64,000 bases of DNA from DVEG01 sp964405435 (GCA_964405435.1 CAYOOD010000028.1:1-64000); one strand, 5' to 3'; positions 54,106 through 63,105 are shown, counted from the first letter of the stretch. Numbers and translations: made by a program. Notes: generated by a model from the sequence alone, not told the origin.

Positions 54106-54582
54106 CTAGAGCGGGGCTTCTGTTCTGGGCAGCCTGTCTTTTTCCAGGGCTTTTTCCTGGAGATTAAATGGAACCGTGGCGGTTTCTTCCTCGGCGATCG
54201 CCTCAGTCGCTGGTAAATGGCCCTTTACCTGCTGAGCCATTGTTTCTTCTGCTGAAAGCCTGTGGAGTTCTTCCACGGCTTTTTTGCCAAGACGAATTTG
54301 AATTTTCGGCCCCGATCGCGCCAGGTGAATAATCATCCCGTCTTCTAGGGGCATTTGCGAGATCGGCTTGCCATTGACATAAGTTCCGTTGGTGCCCAAG
54401 TTCACGATCTCCCACTTAGTTCCCCGGCGGCGCAATTCGACGTGGTGGCGGGAGACAACGGCGCTGTAAAGCATGACGTGGTTGTCTGTGGCGCGCCCGA
54501 TCCGAATCGCTGATTCGTCCTCAAAAGACCAACTTTGAACCGGAATAGTTTGAAACGGATGCAGTAAAATCAGTGTAATCAC
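54106..54582 (-). CDS. FHA-domain protein
   Basis: A 158-residue protein. The FHA core (about 20-95) has IRIGRATDNHV, VVSRHHVEL (phosphothreonine contacts) and NLGTNGTYVNGKPI. The C-terminal 60 residues are helical and unrelated. It recognises phosphothreonine peptides, which suggests a Ser/Thr-kinase partner. I prefer the GTG at 54582 (homologues start xITLxLLHP) over the GTG at 54609. A second FHA protein lies 164 bp upstream on the same strand. Confidence 0.85.
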   Translation of the reverse strand: MITLILLHPFQTIPVQSWSFEDESAIRIGRATDNHVMLYSAVVSRHHVELRRRGTKWEIVNLGTNGTYVNGKPISQMPLEDGMIIHLARSGPKIQIRLGKKAVEELHRLSAEETMAQQVKGHLPATEAIAEEETATVPFNLQEKALEKDRLPRTEAPL

Positions 54583-54746
54583 GATCGCATCTCGATTTTG
54601 CAGATACACCTGATGAACAATTTGGGGGCGGGTGGGGGATAGAACCCGATTTTTTCAGGATACGTCCCCCATCAGATAGCATTCCCGTTCAGTTGAAAAG
54701 TTTTGCTTCGATCGCCCGATCGGACGCTATTTTTTTACAGCGTCCT

Positions 54747-55577
54747 TTATGAGAGGTGGAACACGAAAGTCATCAAATCGCCTTTCCCCAAAGCGATGCG
54801 ATCGCCCGGGCGCAAGCGGTGGCGGTTGCCCCTGCCCAGGGGAAAGTTATTAATGTAAGTGCCGTTGGAACTTCCCGTATCTTCAATGTAGTAACCATCT
54901 CCCTCGACGCGGATGTCGGCGTGAATGCGAGAGACGATTTCTGAGCTAGGAAATCCCGCCACGTCGATGTCGGGAGGCACCATATCATTTGGCTTGCCGA
55001 TGTGAATCACCGACAAGTGCTGGGGCAATTCCAATTCGGCATTAGTCTGGACGTGCCGCAGCATGGCTACTTGCACTTGCAGTTGCGTCTTGGATGGGCT
55101 GCGAGGCGGCGCGGACTGCGGCGCTGGGGCTGCGGGGGTGGGCGCGGGAGGGGGCGGCGGGGCGCTTGTGGGTTGCTGGGCGACTGGCTCGCTAGCCGGC
55201 ACGGGGGGCTCAGCTTCGGCTTCTGGAGCGCTAGATCCCGAGTATCCGCCAGCAGTGCTGCCCGCAGGGACTAGCGGTTCGGGCTCGACTAAGGGATCGG
55301 GTGGGGCTAGGGGCGGTACAGCCACGGTGGGTGCTGCTGTGGGTGCCGCAGAGACGACGGTGGGAGGAATGTGGACAGCAGATTCAGGGGATTTCTCCTC
55401 GCTAGCTGCAGCGTTGGCACGCAAGTCAAATCCACACTGTCCGCAGAAGGTGGCGTCCGTTTGAACGGATGCGCCGCAATTAGGGCATGTACTCATAGCG
55501 GGTAAGGGGGTTAAGCAAGCCTCGCACTGGATTGCTCCATCGGGGTTTTGGTGGTTGCAATTTGGGCAGACTATCAT
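54747..55577 (-). CDS. Zinc-ribbon and FHA-domain protein
   Basis: A 276-residue protein: two zinc ribbons, CPNCNHQNPDGAIQCEAC (4-21) and CPNCGASVQTDATFCGQC (31-48), a Pro/Ala-rich linker of about 120 residues, and a C-terminal FHA domain with VIHIGKPNDMV, SEIVSRIHADI and DTGSSNGTYINNFPL. It is probably a phosphothreonine reader in Ser/Thr-kinase signalling. The start MIVCPNCN is the only one that keeps the first ribbon whole. Confidence 0.88.
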   Translation of the reverse strand: MIVCPNCNHQNPDGAIQCEACLTPLPAMSTCPNCGASVQTDATFCGQCGFDLRANAAASEEKSPESAVHIPPTVVSAAPTAAPTVAVPPLAPPDPLVEPEPLVPAGSTAGGYSGSSAPEAEAEPPVPASEPVAQQPTSAPPPPPAPTPAAPAPQSAPPRSPSKTQLQVQVAMLRHVQTNAELELPQHLSVIHIGKPNDMVPPDIDVAGFPSSEIVSRIHADIRVEGDGYYIEDTGSSNGTYINNFPLGRGNRHRLRPGDRIALGKGDLMTFVFHLS

Positions 55578-55647
55578 AGAAATTTTCCTCCCATCGAGAT
55601 TATCGTAGAGGAGTTTTGAGTAAATGGCTCTTGCGAGTGGTCAGTTT

Positions 55648-56376
55648 TTAATATTGTCCTTTTAAATGTTCGCCTGCCGACGCTTCCAGCAGCCACCAAA
55701 GTTCTCCTTTTGGCTGAATCAGTCGGGCTGGATAGGTGAAGTCGTCGGCTGAGGGTGCAAAAATTTGGGATAGGGCGTGTTGTTTGCTGGCACCGGCCAC
55801 CATAAAGATAACGCAGCGGGCATTGTTAATCAGGGGGACGGTAAAGGTGATGCGTGGTTGGCCATCTTTGTTGCCGACGGTGACGAGGCGATCGCGGACT
55901 TTCAGCGCGTCGGTGTGGGGGAATAGGGAAGCCGTGTGAGCGTCATCGCCGATTCCCAGCAGGATGATGTCGAAGGCTGGAAACTCGCCGTCACTCGCGC
56001 CGAAAAACTCCCGCAACTCCCGATCGTGTTGCTGGGCGTCAGCAGCGGGATCGCCTGCCCCGGTTGGCATGGGGTGGACGTTGGCGGCTGGGATGGGGAC
56101 GCGAGAGAGCCACGCTCGGCGAGCCATTCCCTGATTGCTGTCGGGATGTTCGGGGGGCACGTAGCGTTCGTCGCCCCAGAAGACGTGGATTTTTTCCCAG
56201 GGCAGTTCGCGGGCGGCGATCGCTTCGTACAGGGGCTCGGGGGTGCTGCCGCCGGCTAGGGCGACGGTACAGCGATCCTGCTGTTGGATGGCTTGTTGGA
56301 TTTTATCGAGGACGACAGACAGCGATCGCGACACGATCGCCGCCCGATCTGGCACTACTTCAATTATTTTCTTCAT
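55648..56376 (-). CDS. pgl: 6-phosphogluconolactonase
   Basis: A 242-residue enzyme of the DevB/NagB-like group, second step of the oxidative pentose phosphate path. CTVALAGGSTPEPLYEAIA, HVFWGDERYVPPEHPDSNQGM and DIILLGIGDDAHTASLFP are family signatures. It starts 9 bp after the stop codon of the NACHT-ClpS gene on the same strand, so it is probably cotranscribed with it, an unusual pairing of core metabolism with an NTPase sensor. Confidence 0.94.
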   Translation of the reverse strand: MKKIIEVVPDRAAIVSRSLSVVLDKIQQAIQQQDRCTVALAGGSTPEPLYEAIAARELPWEKIHVFWGDERYVPPEHPDSNQGMARRAWLSRVPIPAANVHPMPTGAGDPAADAQQHDRELREFFGASDGEFPAFDIILLGIGDDAHTASLFPHTDALKVRDRLVTVGNKDGQPRITFTVPLINNARCVIFMVAGASKQHALSQIFAPSADDFTYPARLIQPKGELWWLLEASAGEHLKGQY

Positions 56377-56385
56377 ATCCTCATG

Positions 56386-58833
56386 TTACTCTAGCTTCAT
56401 CTCAGTGACGCGACCATTGCTGGGCTCTTTTTCTAAGAAAGCCACAGTCAAGCCAGCGCCACTCAATTGCATTCGATAGAGGGCAGCGAGTTCTTGACGC
56501 CCGCACCAGACAACGGCTTTTCCTTCTGAGTGAACTTTATGGGTGAGTTGCCACGCGCGATCGCTTGTCATGTTGGGGATGTATTTACTCAAGCAATGAC
56601 TGACGCGATCGAAAGTATTGAAATCGTCATTCAGGAGAATCACGGAATAGGAGGCGTTGACTTCTTCATCTGAGGATCGTGCAGGCTCCAGTTGCAAGTC
56701 TGTCGAAGATCGGGAAGTGTAAGTCAGGGATTGTGCGAGATGGGGATTGATCTGAGCCGCGCGATCGTAATCCTCTACCACTCCCGCATACTCCCCGAGG
56801 AGATAACGAGCCCGACTCCGCGACGCATAAGCCTCAGCCAAGTCAGGATTAATTTCTAGTGCCTGGGTGTAATCTTCGATCGCACCTTGACAGTCGCCGA
56901 TTCCCAAACGGGCATTACCGCGCTTGAGATAATTTTCGGCATTATTCGGACTCAAGCGCATACTATCAAGGTAATTTTCCACTCCCAAAGACGCAAAATG
57001 CTCTAGCAGCAAGCGGTGAATGAAAATGTAACCGCCTCCCACTTTTTGCAGAAAAGTGCGCTCTGCCGCAAAATCCAAGAAACGGGCTAAATTCCAAGGA
57101 ATGTATCCTTGCAGGTAAAGAACGAGGCGCAGCATGAAGTGTTGGATGCACGCTTTACCGCCTTTACTCAGCCCGACGTACAGCCCCACTATCCCCGCCG
57201 TAAACGTCGAGAGACTTAAAATGTAAAGTTCCGGTATGATAATGGCATCGGCGAGGCCGGCTGCGCCAATCAGGCAAAGACCAATTCCGCCCAGCGTAAA
57301 AGCGATCGCGTTTTTGAAGGACTGCCAGATTCCTTGATTGGGAACTGTCGTAGTTTCGACTGCGGAACCCATCAGCCCGCTCAGGAGGACGCCAGAAGCT
57401 CCCACCACCAAACCCCACACCAAACCGCCGCCCAACCAACCGGAAAGAAGCGCGATCGCTGCAAAAGGAAGCCATTTTTTCGTCTTTTTCCACGACCATT
57501 TTAGGGTTTCAGCAGGTTCTATAGGTTCGGTTTTTGTACTCAGCCCGATAATTAACCCCCCGACTAATCCATTGATCAGCCCTGTGGAGGGTTCGACAAC
57601 AAGACCCCAGCTTATCGCAATAATCAGCGCCCAAATCAACCCGTTAACGATCTGTACGCATCGGGTATAGGTTTGGTAAGCTTTGGATTTGAGTTTGCCA
57701 CCTCCTAAAAATGGCAGATTCAAGCCATCCTGAAGGTTGAGACGCAGCCAGCTCGGTTGGATTCTTTCGATTAAAAAGACCGTTTGAGACTGCTGAGACA
57801 TTCGATAAGCGATTTCACTCAGCCAGCGCAGGGCTACTTCTTGTTCGCGGGCACCGAGGGGGATTCCGCTCCCGGTTCGGCGGCGTGCAAACATGCGTTG
57901 AATGTAGGCATTAAAGAGGTGTTTGCGGCGCTTTTCTGTCGAAGAATTCTCGGACAACTCCTCAACGGACATTTCCCGATAGGCGAGGGCGATGATGCTG
58001 AGCATCAGGGGCGTGGAGACTAACTCTCGCAGGGTGGCATCTTGCTGGAATACGGTACTGACTGCGGCCATTTCCGAGCCAAAACTGGCGAGATAAGTGT
58101 GAATTTGTTCCCTGGTGAGAGGCATCAGGTAGAGGGCACCTTGAAATCGCAAGCGATCGCTAAGGGCTTCGTAGTCAGCAATGCGGCTGCACGCGACGAT
58201 TTCAGTTCCTCCGAAGTCCTGACAAAATTGATTCAAAGCTTCAACGCACGCCGCGCGATACTGCTCGTCAACTTCATCTAATCCGTCCAGCAATAATAAC
58301 AATTGCTGTTCTTTCAGCCAAGCCTGACTGACTGGTTTGGGGATTTGATACTGGGCGTGGAGTTCGGAAACTAACCACTTGTAAATAGATGGCTTGGCAA
58401 CTGCCCAAGATGAGAGGTTGAGGACAACCGGAATCGGGTGAAAAATCTCTCGCTGGGCGCGATCGCAGAGTTCGCGAGCGAGTTCGAGTAAAGTTGTGGT
58501 TTTTCCGGCTCCCGGTTCGCCTAAAATCAGCAGCGATCGCCCCGCTCCCATTTGGTCAAATTTATCGATCGCCCGCGTGCCCGCTGGTAAAATTTGCCTG
58601 GGTTCGTCCGGTGTTTCCCACGCTACGCAAGAGGGACACGCGATCGCGTCGAGGCGTTCTTCTAAACCCAGCTCGAGGAGGGCTCTGCCGTGCAGGGATT
58701 TTTCCAGCACGCCGGATATCCAGTAATTTTTGACTTTATTGAGCAAAAGCTGGCGGTTGCGGTAGCTGTCTCTGGATAAAGTTCCTTCGCGATCGTGCTG
58801 AGCGCGGGAGACAGGGGGTTGCTGTTGCGTCAT
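56386..58833 (-). CDS. NACHT-type NTPase / membrane / TPR / ClpS fusion protein
   Basis: An 815-residue uninterrupted frame. Residues about 96-290 form a NACHT-like STAND NTPase: Walker A GEPGAGKTT (105-113), LLLLLDGLDEVDE Walker B (178-190), VACSRIADYEAL and LMPLT. Residues about 395-555 hold several membrane helices with GLxxGL motifs. TPRs follow (about 620-700, GDCQGAIEDYTQALEINPDL). The C-terminus (728-803) is a ClpS domain: YSVILLNDDFNTFDRV, TSDRAWQLTHKVHSEGKAVV. Substrate-site residues N735, D736, D737 and H768 match N-end-rule ClpS. Inference: sensor that recruits Clp protease. pgl follows by 9 bp. Confidence 0.9.
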   Translation of the reverse strand: MTQQQPPVSRAQHDREGTLSRDSYRNRQLLLNKVKNYWISGVLEKSLHGRALLELGLEERLDAIACPSCVAWETPDEPRQILPAGTRAIDKFDQMGAGRSLLILGEPGAGKTTTLLELARELCDRAQREIFHPIPVVLNLSSWAVAKPSIYKWLVSELHAQYQIPKPVSQAWLKEQQLLLLLDGLDEVDEQYRAACVEALNQFCQDFGGTEIVACSRIADYEALSDRLRFQGALYLMPLTREQIHTYLASFGSEMAAVSTVFQQDATLRELVSTPLMLSIIALAYREMSVEELSENSSTEKRRKHLFNAYIQRMFARRRTGSGIPLGAREQEVALRWLSEIAYRMSQQSQTVFLIERIQPSWLRLNLQDGLNLPFLGGGKLKSKAYQTYTRCVQIVNGLIWALIIAISWGLVVEPSTGLINGLVGGLIIGLSTKTEPIEPAETLKWSWKKTKKWLPFAAIALLSGWLGGGLVWGLVVGASGVLLSGLMGSAVETTTVPNQGIWQSFKNAIAFTLGGIGLCLIGAAGLADAIIIPELYILSLSTFTAGIVGLYVGLSKGGKACIQHFMLRLVLYLQGYIPWNLARFLDFAAERTFLQKVGGGYIFIHRLLLEHFASLGVENYLDSMRLSPNNAENYLKRGNARLGIGDCQGAIEDYTQALEINPDLAEAYASRSRARYLLGEYAGVVEDYDRAAQINPHLAQSLTYTSRSSTDLQLEPARSSDEEVNASYSVILLNDDFNTFDRVSHCLSKYIPNMTSDRAWQLTHKVHSEGKAVVWCGRQELAALYRMQLSGAGLTVAFLEKEPSNGRVTEMKLE

Positions 58834-59197
58834 AGATGCGTCTCACAGCCAAAGGTGCTATCTTGTGACGTTATAGCAAGATTCTCCCGCAAGAGTCGAG
58901 CGCTGAGGGGGGTTTCTTCAAAAATCATTACTATTGAACTCACAAGCACCGTGGAGCGCGTCCCGACTGCTGAAATTTACCGCCGATGTTTAGGTAATAT
59001 TACTTACGGCTGTTGCCCGATTGGTTGCGCGTCGAAGCTGGCAGGTGATACCAGTTTTCTTTAACCGCGAAACAGATAGTAAGCCAAAAATGCCTAGTTC
59101 AAAGGCTTTCAGGGTTTCTATCTGTTTCGTGCAAAAAGAAAATTGATATGAGAGGAAGCAGGCGATCGCTTTTGTTTGCAGAAAATTTTTGGGAAAA
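58834..59197. other. Intergenic region upstream of the NACHT-ClpS gene, with an inverted repeat
   Basis: 364 bp without a gene. CGAAACAGATAG (59068-59079) and CTATCTGTTTCG (59118-59129) are perfect 12-bp arms of a 62-bp element with an inner AAGCC/GGCTT pair, probably a decayed MITE or hairpin. No Phd-partner toxin is found here. Confidence 0.6.
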
Positions 59198-59443
59198 TTA
59201 TTGCGGTTTAAAAGTTCTAGTTTTTGCGTCTTCTAGAGCATTTAACAAGCGGGCGGCATTTTTAGGCGATCGCAGCAAGCGTACTGTCAAGAGCAAGCTT
59301 TCTAATTCGTCAGCGGCAATAAGAGCGACGCTTTCGCCTTCCGATGGCGTAATGATGATAACATCGCGATCGTCAATGACTTTCTGACAAAGTTGGGCCA
59401 AATTGGCGCAGGCATCGGTCAAACTCACGCGATCGTATATCAT
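59198..59443 (-). CDS. Orphan Phd/YefM-type antitoxin
   Basis: An 81-residue protein: VSLTDACANLAQLCQKVIDD, VIIITPSEGESVALIAADEL and ESLLLTVRLLRSPKNAARLL match Phd/YefM antitoxins. The toxin (YoeB/RelE or Doc) would normally follow directly downstream. The 360 bp there hold no recognisable toxin, so it is an orphan. The N-terminal DNA-binding part is intact, so it may act as a repressor. Confidence 0.85.
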   Translation of the reverse strand: MIYDRVSLTDACANLAQLCQKVIDDRDVIIITPSEGESVALIAADELESLLLTVRLLRSPKNAARLLNALEDAKTRTFKPQ

Positions 59444-59549
59444 AGTAATAAATTGTCTGTCCCCTATGACTTACCGTTATAGCCGATAATTGTAGCAAGA
59501 GCGCCCCCGGTTGGAAACGCCCTTACCTTATTTTAGTTCGCCGACGCCA

Positions 59550-61076
59550 TCACGCGCCGACTGCTTCCTTCGCGGCGTACATCACCTCAACCGTGATTTG
59601 CGCGATATTGCGATCGCGCGCGAACTTTTCCGTATTGCGCTTCACTTTGCCGCGCACGAAACCAGGAATCTTATTGAGTTCAGCCTGAGCCTCTTTCGTC
59701 CAGCTCAAATCAGAATCGGCAGAAATACTCTTCGTTACCACTTCCTTCGTATCGTGCCCGCCGAAAATTTCTAACAGGTGGTCTTCCATTCCCAGCGTAA
59801 AGGAATTATACACCAAATCGGCAATCTGATTCGTACCTTCGTAACCCATGAACGGCTTGTAACCGATGGGGAAATTTTGAATGTGAATCGGTGCCGCAAT
59901 CACGCCGCAGGGAATATCCAAGCGCTTGCCGACGTGCCGTTCCATTTGCGTGCCGAAGATAGCAGACGGTTCGACGCGGGCGATCGCATTGCCGATTTCC
60001 GTGTGGTCATCCGTCACCAGCACTTCATCGCAATACTCGCTCACCTGTTCCCGGAACCAGTCCGCGTCGTACTTGCAATAAGTCCCCGCCCAAACGACGT
60101 GAATGCCCATTTCGCGAGCCAGAATCTTTGTCATTGCTGCCGCATGGGTATTGTCGCCAAATACCACCGCTTTTTTGCCGGTCAAGTTCTGGCAGTCAAT
60201 GGAGCGCGAGAACCACGCTGCTTGAGAAACGTACAGGGTTTGCTCGTTGATGTAATCCTCATAATCGACATCAGCCCCTCGCGCATTCACAATTTGCTGA
60301 ATTTTGCGGATGCAGCGAGCCGTTTCGACTACGCCCATCGGCGCGATATCGACATAGGGCATCCCGAATTCTTGTTCGAGGTAGCGCGCCGCCATTAATC
60401 CCAATTCCCGATAAGGCACGAGGTTAAACCAGGCTTTGGGCAGGGTTTTCAGGTTGTGAACGGAAGCCCCTTCGGGGATAACTTGATTGACTTCTATCCC
60501 CAAATCTGCCATCAGGCGCTTGAGTTCGGTGCAGTCGTGGTGGTTGTGAAAGCCGAGAGTAGAAATGCCTAGAATATTAACGGAGGGCTTTTCGGTTTTG
60601 CCTTCGGGGAGTTCGCCCTTCTTGCGGGCTTTCTCGATGTAAAACTGGACGATTTGATGCAGGGTGCGATCGGCAGCTTGCAGTTCGTTGACGCGGTAGT
60701 GATTGACATCCGCCAGCATCACGTCTCCTTTTGCCTCCAGTTGAGCGCGCTCGACGAAGTTGTGCAAGTCTTCCTGCAAGATGCTGGAGGTGCAGGTGGG
60801 GGTGAGGACGATTAAATCGGGGTGTTCTTCCTTATCCTTGCGAGTAATATTATCGACCACTCGCTCCTGAGAACCGCGCGCGAGAACGTGGCGGTCAACG
60901 ATACTGGCGGTTACCGGGGTGAAATTCCGCTCCCGCTCCAGCATCGATCGCATGACGTTGAAGTAGTCATCCCCGAGGGGGGCGTGCATGATGGCGTGGA
61001 CGTTCTTGAAAGAACTGGCAATGCGGAGGGTGCCGATGTGGGCGGGACCTGCATACATCCAGTAAGCCAATTTCAT
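59550..61076 (-). CDS. chlB: Light-independent protochlorophyllide reductase subunit B
   Basis: A 508-residue subunit of the nitrogenase-like dark-operative protochlorophyllide oxidoreductase, which pairs with ChlN as catalytic component and ChlL as ATP-driven reductase. It opens MKLAYWMYAGPAHIGTLRIA and has TPTCTSSILQEDL, VHNLKTLPKAWFN, and a C-terminal KSISADSDLSWTKEAQAELN segment. The length is normal. It allows chlorophyll synthesis in the dark. chlL and chlN are not in this window, as in many cyanobacteria with a separate chlB. Confidence 0.97.
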   Translation of the reverse strand: MKLAYWMYAGPAHIGTLRIASSFKNVHAIMHAPLGDDYFNVMRSMLERERNFTPVTASIVDRHVLARGSQERVVDNITRKDKEEHPDLIVLTPTCTSSILQEDLHNFVERAQLEAKGDVMLADVNHYRVNELQAADRTLHQIVQFYIEKARKKGELPEGKTEKPSVNILGISTLGFHNHHDCTELKRLMADLGIEVNQVIPEGASVHNLKTLPKAWFNLVPYRELGLMAARYLEQEFGMPYVDIAPMGVVETARCIRKIQQIVNARGADVDYEDYINEQTLYVSQAAWFSRSIDCQNLTGKKAVVFGDNTHAAAMTKILAREMGIHVVWAGTYCKYDADWFREQVSEYCDEVLVTDDHTEIGNAIARVEPSAIFGTQMERHVGKRLDIPCGVIAAPIHIQNFPIGYKPFMGYEGTNQIADLVYNSFTLGMEDHLLEIFGGHDTKEVVTKSISADSDLSWTKEAQAELNKIPGFVRGKVKRNTEKFARDRNIAQITVEVMYAAKEAVGA

Positions 61077-61383
61077 AATCTTCTCCCTTCTGGTAATCGA
61101 AAAAAGCCCGATCGAGATTAGGTGGGCGCGCTGAAAATGTGTACTCGTTTCCGATCTTCTCAGACTTGCCGCCCCTCGGTGCAGTCGCTCTCTGAGAGGG
61201 GGCGATCGCCTGCAAATCGCTGAAAGGTTTCTGCAGCTTGGGATTAGCGCTCTATTAAAAGATGATTTTGTTGTTTTACTGGAATGATTCTTAATTTTTG
61301 TTCACATTTTGTAAAAAATCTGCGAGTAATGGCCCTCAACGCTTCTATACTGTTAGAGGTAGGGCCATACCCCGGAGGTAGCG
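61077..61383. other. Intergenic region upstream of chlB
   Basis: 307 bp with the presumed chlB promoter. AT-rich around 61258-61325. No gene recognised. Confidence 0.5.
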
Positions 61384-61479
61384 ATGCTAACTAAACAAGA
61401 TTGGGAATGGTTAGCAGCCAGCTCTCACGATCAAACTGCCGTCATAGTAGGTTGGGTGGAGGCAAAAAACCTAACATAA
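61384..61479 (+). pseudogene. DUF29 N-terminal remnant, cut by a palindromic element
   Basis: CCCCGGAGGTAGCG precedes an ATG at 61384 that opens MLTKQDWEWLAASSHDQTAV, the N-terminus of the DUF29 family (LTKQDWxWLAxSSHYQTAV). After 23 codons the frame enters the GTAGGTTGGGT element at 61447 and ends (TAA 61477). The rest of the gene is missing. The ribosome-binding site is strong, so a short peptide may still be made. Confidence 0.7.
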
Positions 61480-61514
61480 GGTTTGGGTGAAAGCTTGCGC
61501 TCTACCCAACCTAC
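61447..61514. mobile_element. GTAGGTTGGGT palindromic element
   Basis: GTAGGTTGGGT (61447-61457) and ACCCAACCTAC (61504-61514) are perfect 11-bp inverted ends of a 68-bp element of a kind widespread in cyanobacteria. It has truncated the DUF29 reading frame at 61384. Confidence 0.8.
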
Positions 61515-61565
61515 AAAACATCAGAAATGTTGCGTTTAATATTGCGTTTATTGACGTCCGATCGC

Positions 61566-62294
61566 TTATTTAAAAGAACTGCTTAGCGCTTCGCGCTGTG
61601 CGGCGAACAATTGCTGAATCCCTTTTTCTGCCAAATCCACAATCTGATTCATCTGAGTGCGGCTGAAACTGCCTTCCTCAGCGGTTCCCTGGACTTCAAT
61701 AATGCCCAATTGGTCATTCATCACGACGTTGAAATCCACGGTGGCGGCGACATCTTCGACATAGTTGAGGTCTAAAAATGCCTCGCCCTGCAAGAGTCCG
61801 ACGGAAACAGCGGCGACTTGGCGGATGAGGGGCGAAGTCTCTAATGCCCCCTGCTCGATTAATTTATGGACTGCCTCGGCGAGGGCCACGAATCCGCCGG
61901 TGATGGCTGTGGTACGGGTGCCGGCATCCGCCTGCAGCACGTCGGTATCTACAATAACCGTGCGTTCCCCGAGGGCTTTCATATCCAGACATGCCCGCAA
62001 GCTGCGCCCGATCAAGCGCTGAATTTCCTGAGTACGCCCGGAAAGTCTGAGAAATTCCCGTTCCTGCCGTTGGGGCGTCGCTCCGGGCAACATCCGGTAC
62101 TCGGCAGTCAGCCAGCCCTGACCGCTACGTTCTAGAAACTTAGGCACCCCGGGTTGAATGGTGACGGTACACAGCACCTGGGTGTCGCCGCATTTCGCCA
62201 GAACCGAACCGGCGGCAAAGCGGGTGAAGTTTCGCTCAAAACTAATCGGACGCAGTTCGTCGGGTTGCCGACCATCGGGACGCTGCCAAGCCAT
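61566..62294 (-). CDS. rph: Ribonuclease PH
   Basis: A 242-residue phosphorolytic 3'-to-5' exoribonuclease for tRNA maturation. RPDGRQPDELRPISFERNFT, GDTQVLCTVTIQPGVP, SGQGWLTAEYRMLPGAT, and TDVLQADAGTRTTAITGGFVAL (split around the phosphate-binding site) are all typical. The C-terminal GTAEEGSFSRTQMNQIVDLA is intact, so it is not a truncated E. coli K-12-like copy. Cytosolic, monocistronic as far as visible. Confidence 0.96.
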   Translation of the reverse strand: MAWQRPDGRQPDELRPISFERNFTRFAAGSVLAKCGDTQVLCTVTIQPGVPKFLERSGQGWLTAEYRMLPGATPQRQEREFLRLSGRTQEIQRLIGRSLRACLDMKALGERTVIVDTDVLQADAGTRTTAITGGFVALAEAVHKLIEQGALETSPLIRQVAAVSVGLLQGEAFLDLNYVEDVAATVDFNVVMNDQLGIIEVQGTAEEGSFSRTQMNQIVDLAEKGIQQLFAAQREALSSSFK

Positions 62295-62337
62295 TGTACC
62301 AGCCTCAAAATCCTCAACTACAATACAGCAGTGATGG

Positions 62338-62490
62338 GAAATTGGGAATTGGGCATGGGGAATTGGGCATGGGAAATTGGACGTGAGGCTAATCCCTCAA
62401 ATTACCAATTACTAATTAGCAATTACCGAGTGCCAATTACTGATTATCAATAATTAATTACCTATGCCCCATGCCCGATTTACCATGCCC
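62338..62490. repeat. GGGCATGGGGAATT and CCAATTAC low-complexity repeats
   Basis: GGGAATTGGGCATG units, then AATTACCAATTAC/TAATTA pieces and CCCATGCCCGAT units at the end, between rph and adk. Same family as at 16090 and 45030. Confidence 0.8.
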
Positions 62491-62492
62491 CA

Positions 62493-63041
62493 TTACGCAA
62501 GTTTCTGGACAATCTCCTGATGTACCCGTTCAGGGGGTTGGTTGCCATTGACGGTTAGCAGGCGATCGCGGCGTTCGTAATATTCGAGGATGGGCACGGT
62601 ACACTCGTGGAACAAATCGATCCGCCGCTGCACGATTTCCGGTTGGTCATCCTCGCGCGATCGCGCGATCGAGCGGCTCAGCAGCACGGATTTGGGCACG
62701 TCCAACCAGATCGCCCAGTTGAGCCGCTGTTTCAAATCGTCCAGCAAAAAGTCCAGCTCCTCCGCCTGAAACGCCGTGCGGGGATAGCCATCCAGCAACC
62801 ATCCATTTTTTGCATCGTCTAGCAGCAGGCGCTCCCGGATGAATCCGATCATCGTGGTATCGGGTACTAACTCTCCCTTTGTAAAATACGGCTCCGCTTG
62901 ACGTCCCAGTTCGGTTTGAGCCGCGATCGCCCCTCGCAGGATTTCCCCCGTGGAAATCCAAGGTGTCTTCAGGTGGTTGCACAGCAGTTGCGCTTGCGTT
63001 CCCTTACCCGCACCCGATCCTCCCAGAATTACCAATCTCAC
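62493..63041 (-). CDS. adk: Adenylate kinase (short, lidless type)
   Basis: A 182-residue phosphotransferase: P-loop GGSGAGKGT, STGEILRGAI, GWLLDGYPRT and a short RSREDDQPEIVQRRI in place of the longer LID, as in eukaryotic-like or cyanobacterial Adk variants. I chose the GTG at 63041 because AGGAG lies 7 bases upstream and homologues begin xRLVILGG; the ATG at 63098 would add 19 residues and has no ribosome-binding site. A MITE lies just upstream, at 63106, and may have replaced part of the promoter. Confidence 0.9.
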   Translation of the reverse strand: MRLVILGGSGAGKGTQAQLLCNHLKTPWISTGEILRGAIAAQTELGRQAEPYFTKGELVPDTTMIGFIRERLLLDDAKNGWLLDGYPRTAFQAEELDFLLDDLKQRLNWAIWLDVPKSVLLSRSIARSREDDQPEIVQRRIDLFHECTVPILEYYERRDRLLTVNGNQPPERVHQEIVQKLA

Positions 63042-63105
63042 AAATGAACTCCTAGTTTCGTCCCATCCTGCACGAGTGTTCTTGGCTTCAGTCGCCATTA
63101 TCTTG

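Noticed and set aside
58834..59197. Toxin partner for the Phd antitoxin
   Set aside because: No frame on either strand resembles YoeB, RelE or Doc.
59778..60398. 206-codon plus-strand open frame
   Set aside because: Antisense to chlB, a strongly conserved gene; no family resemblance.
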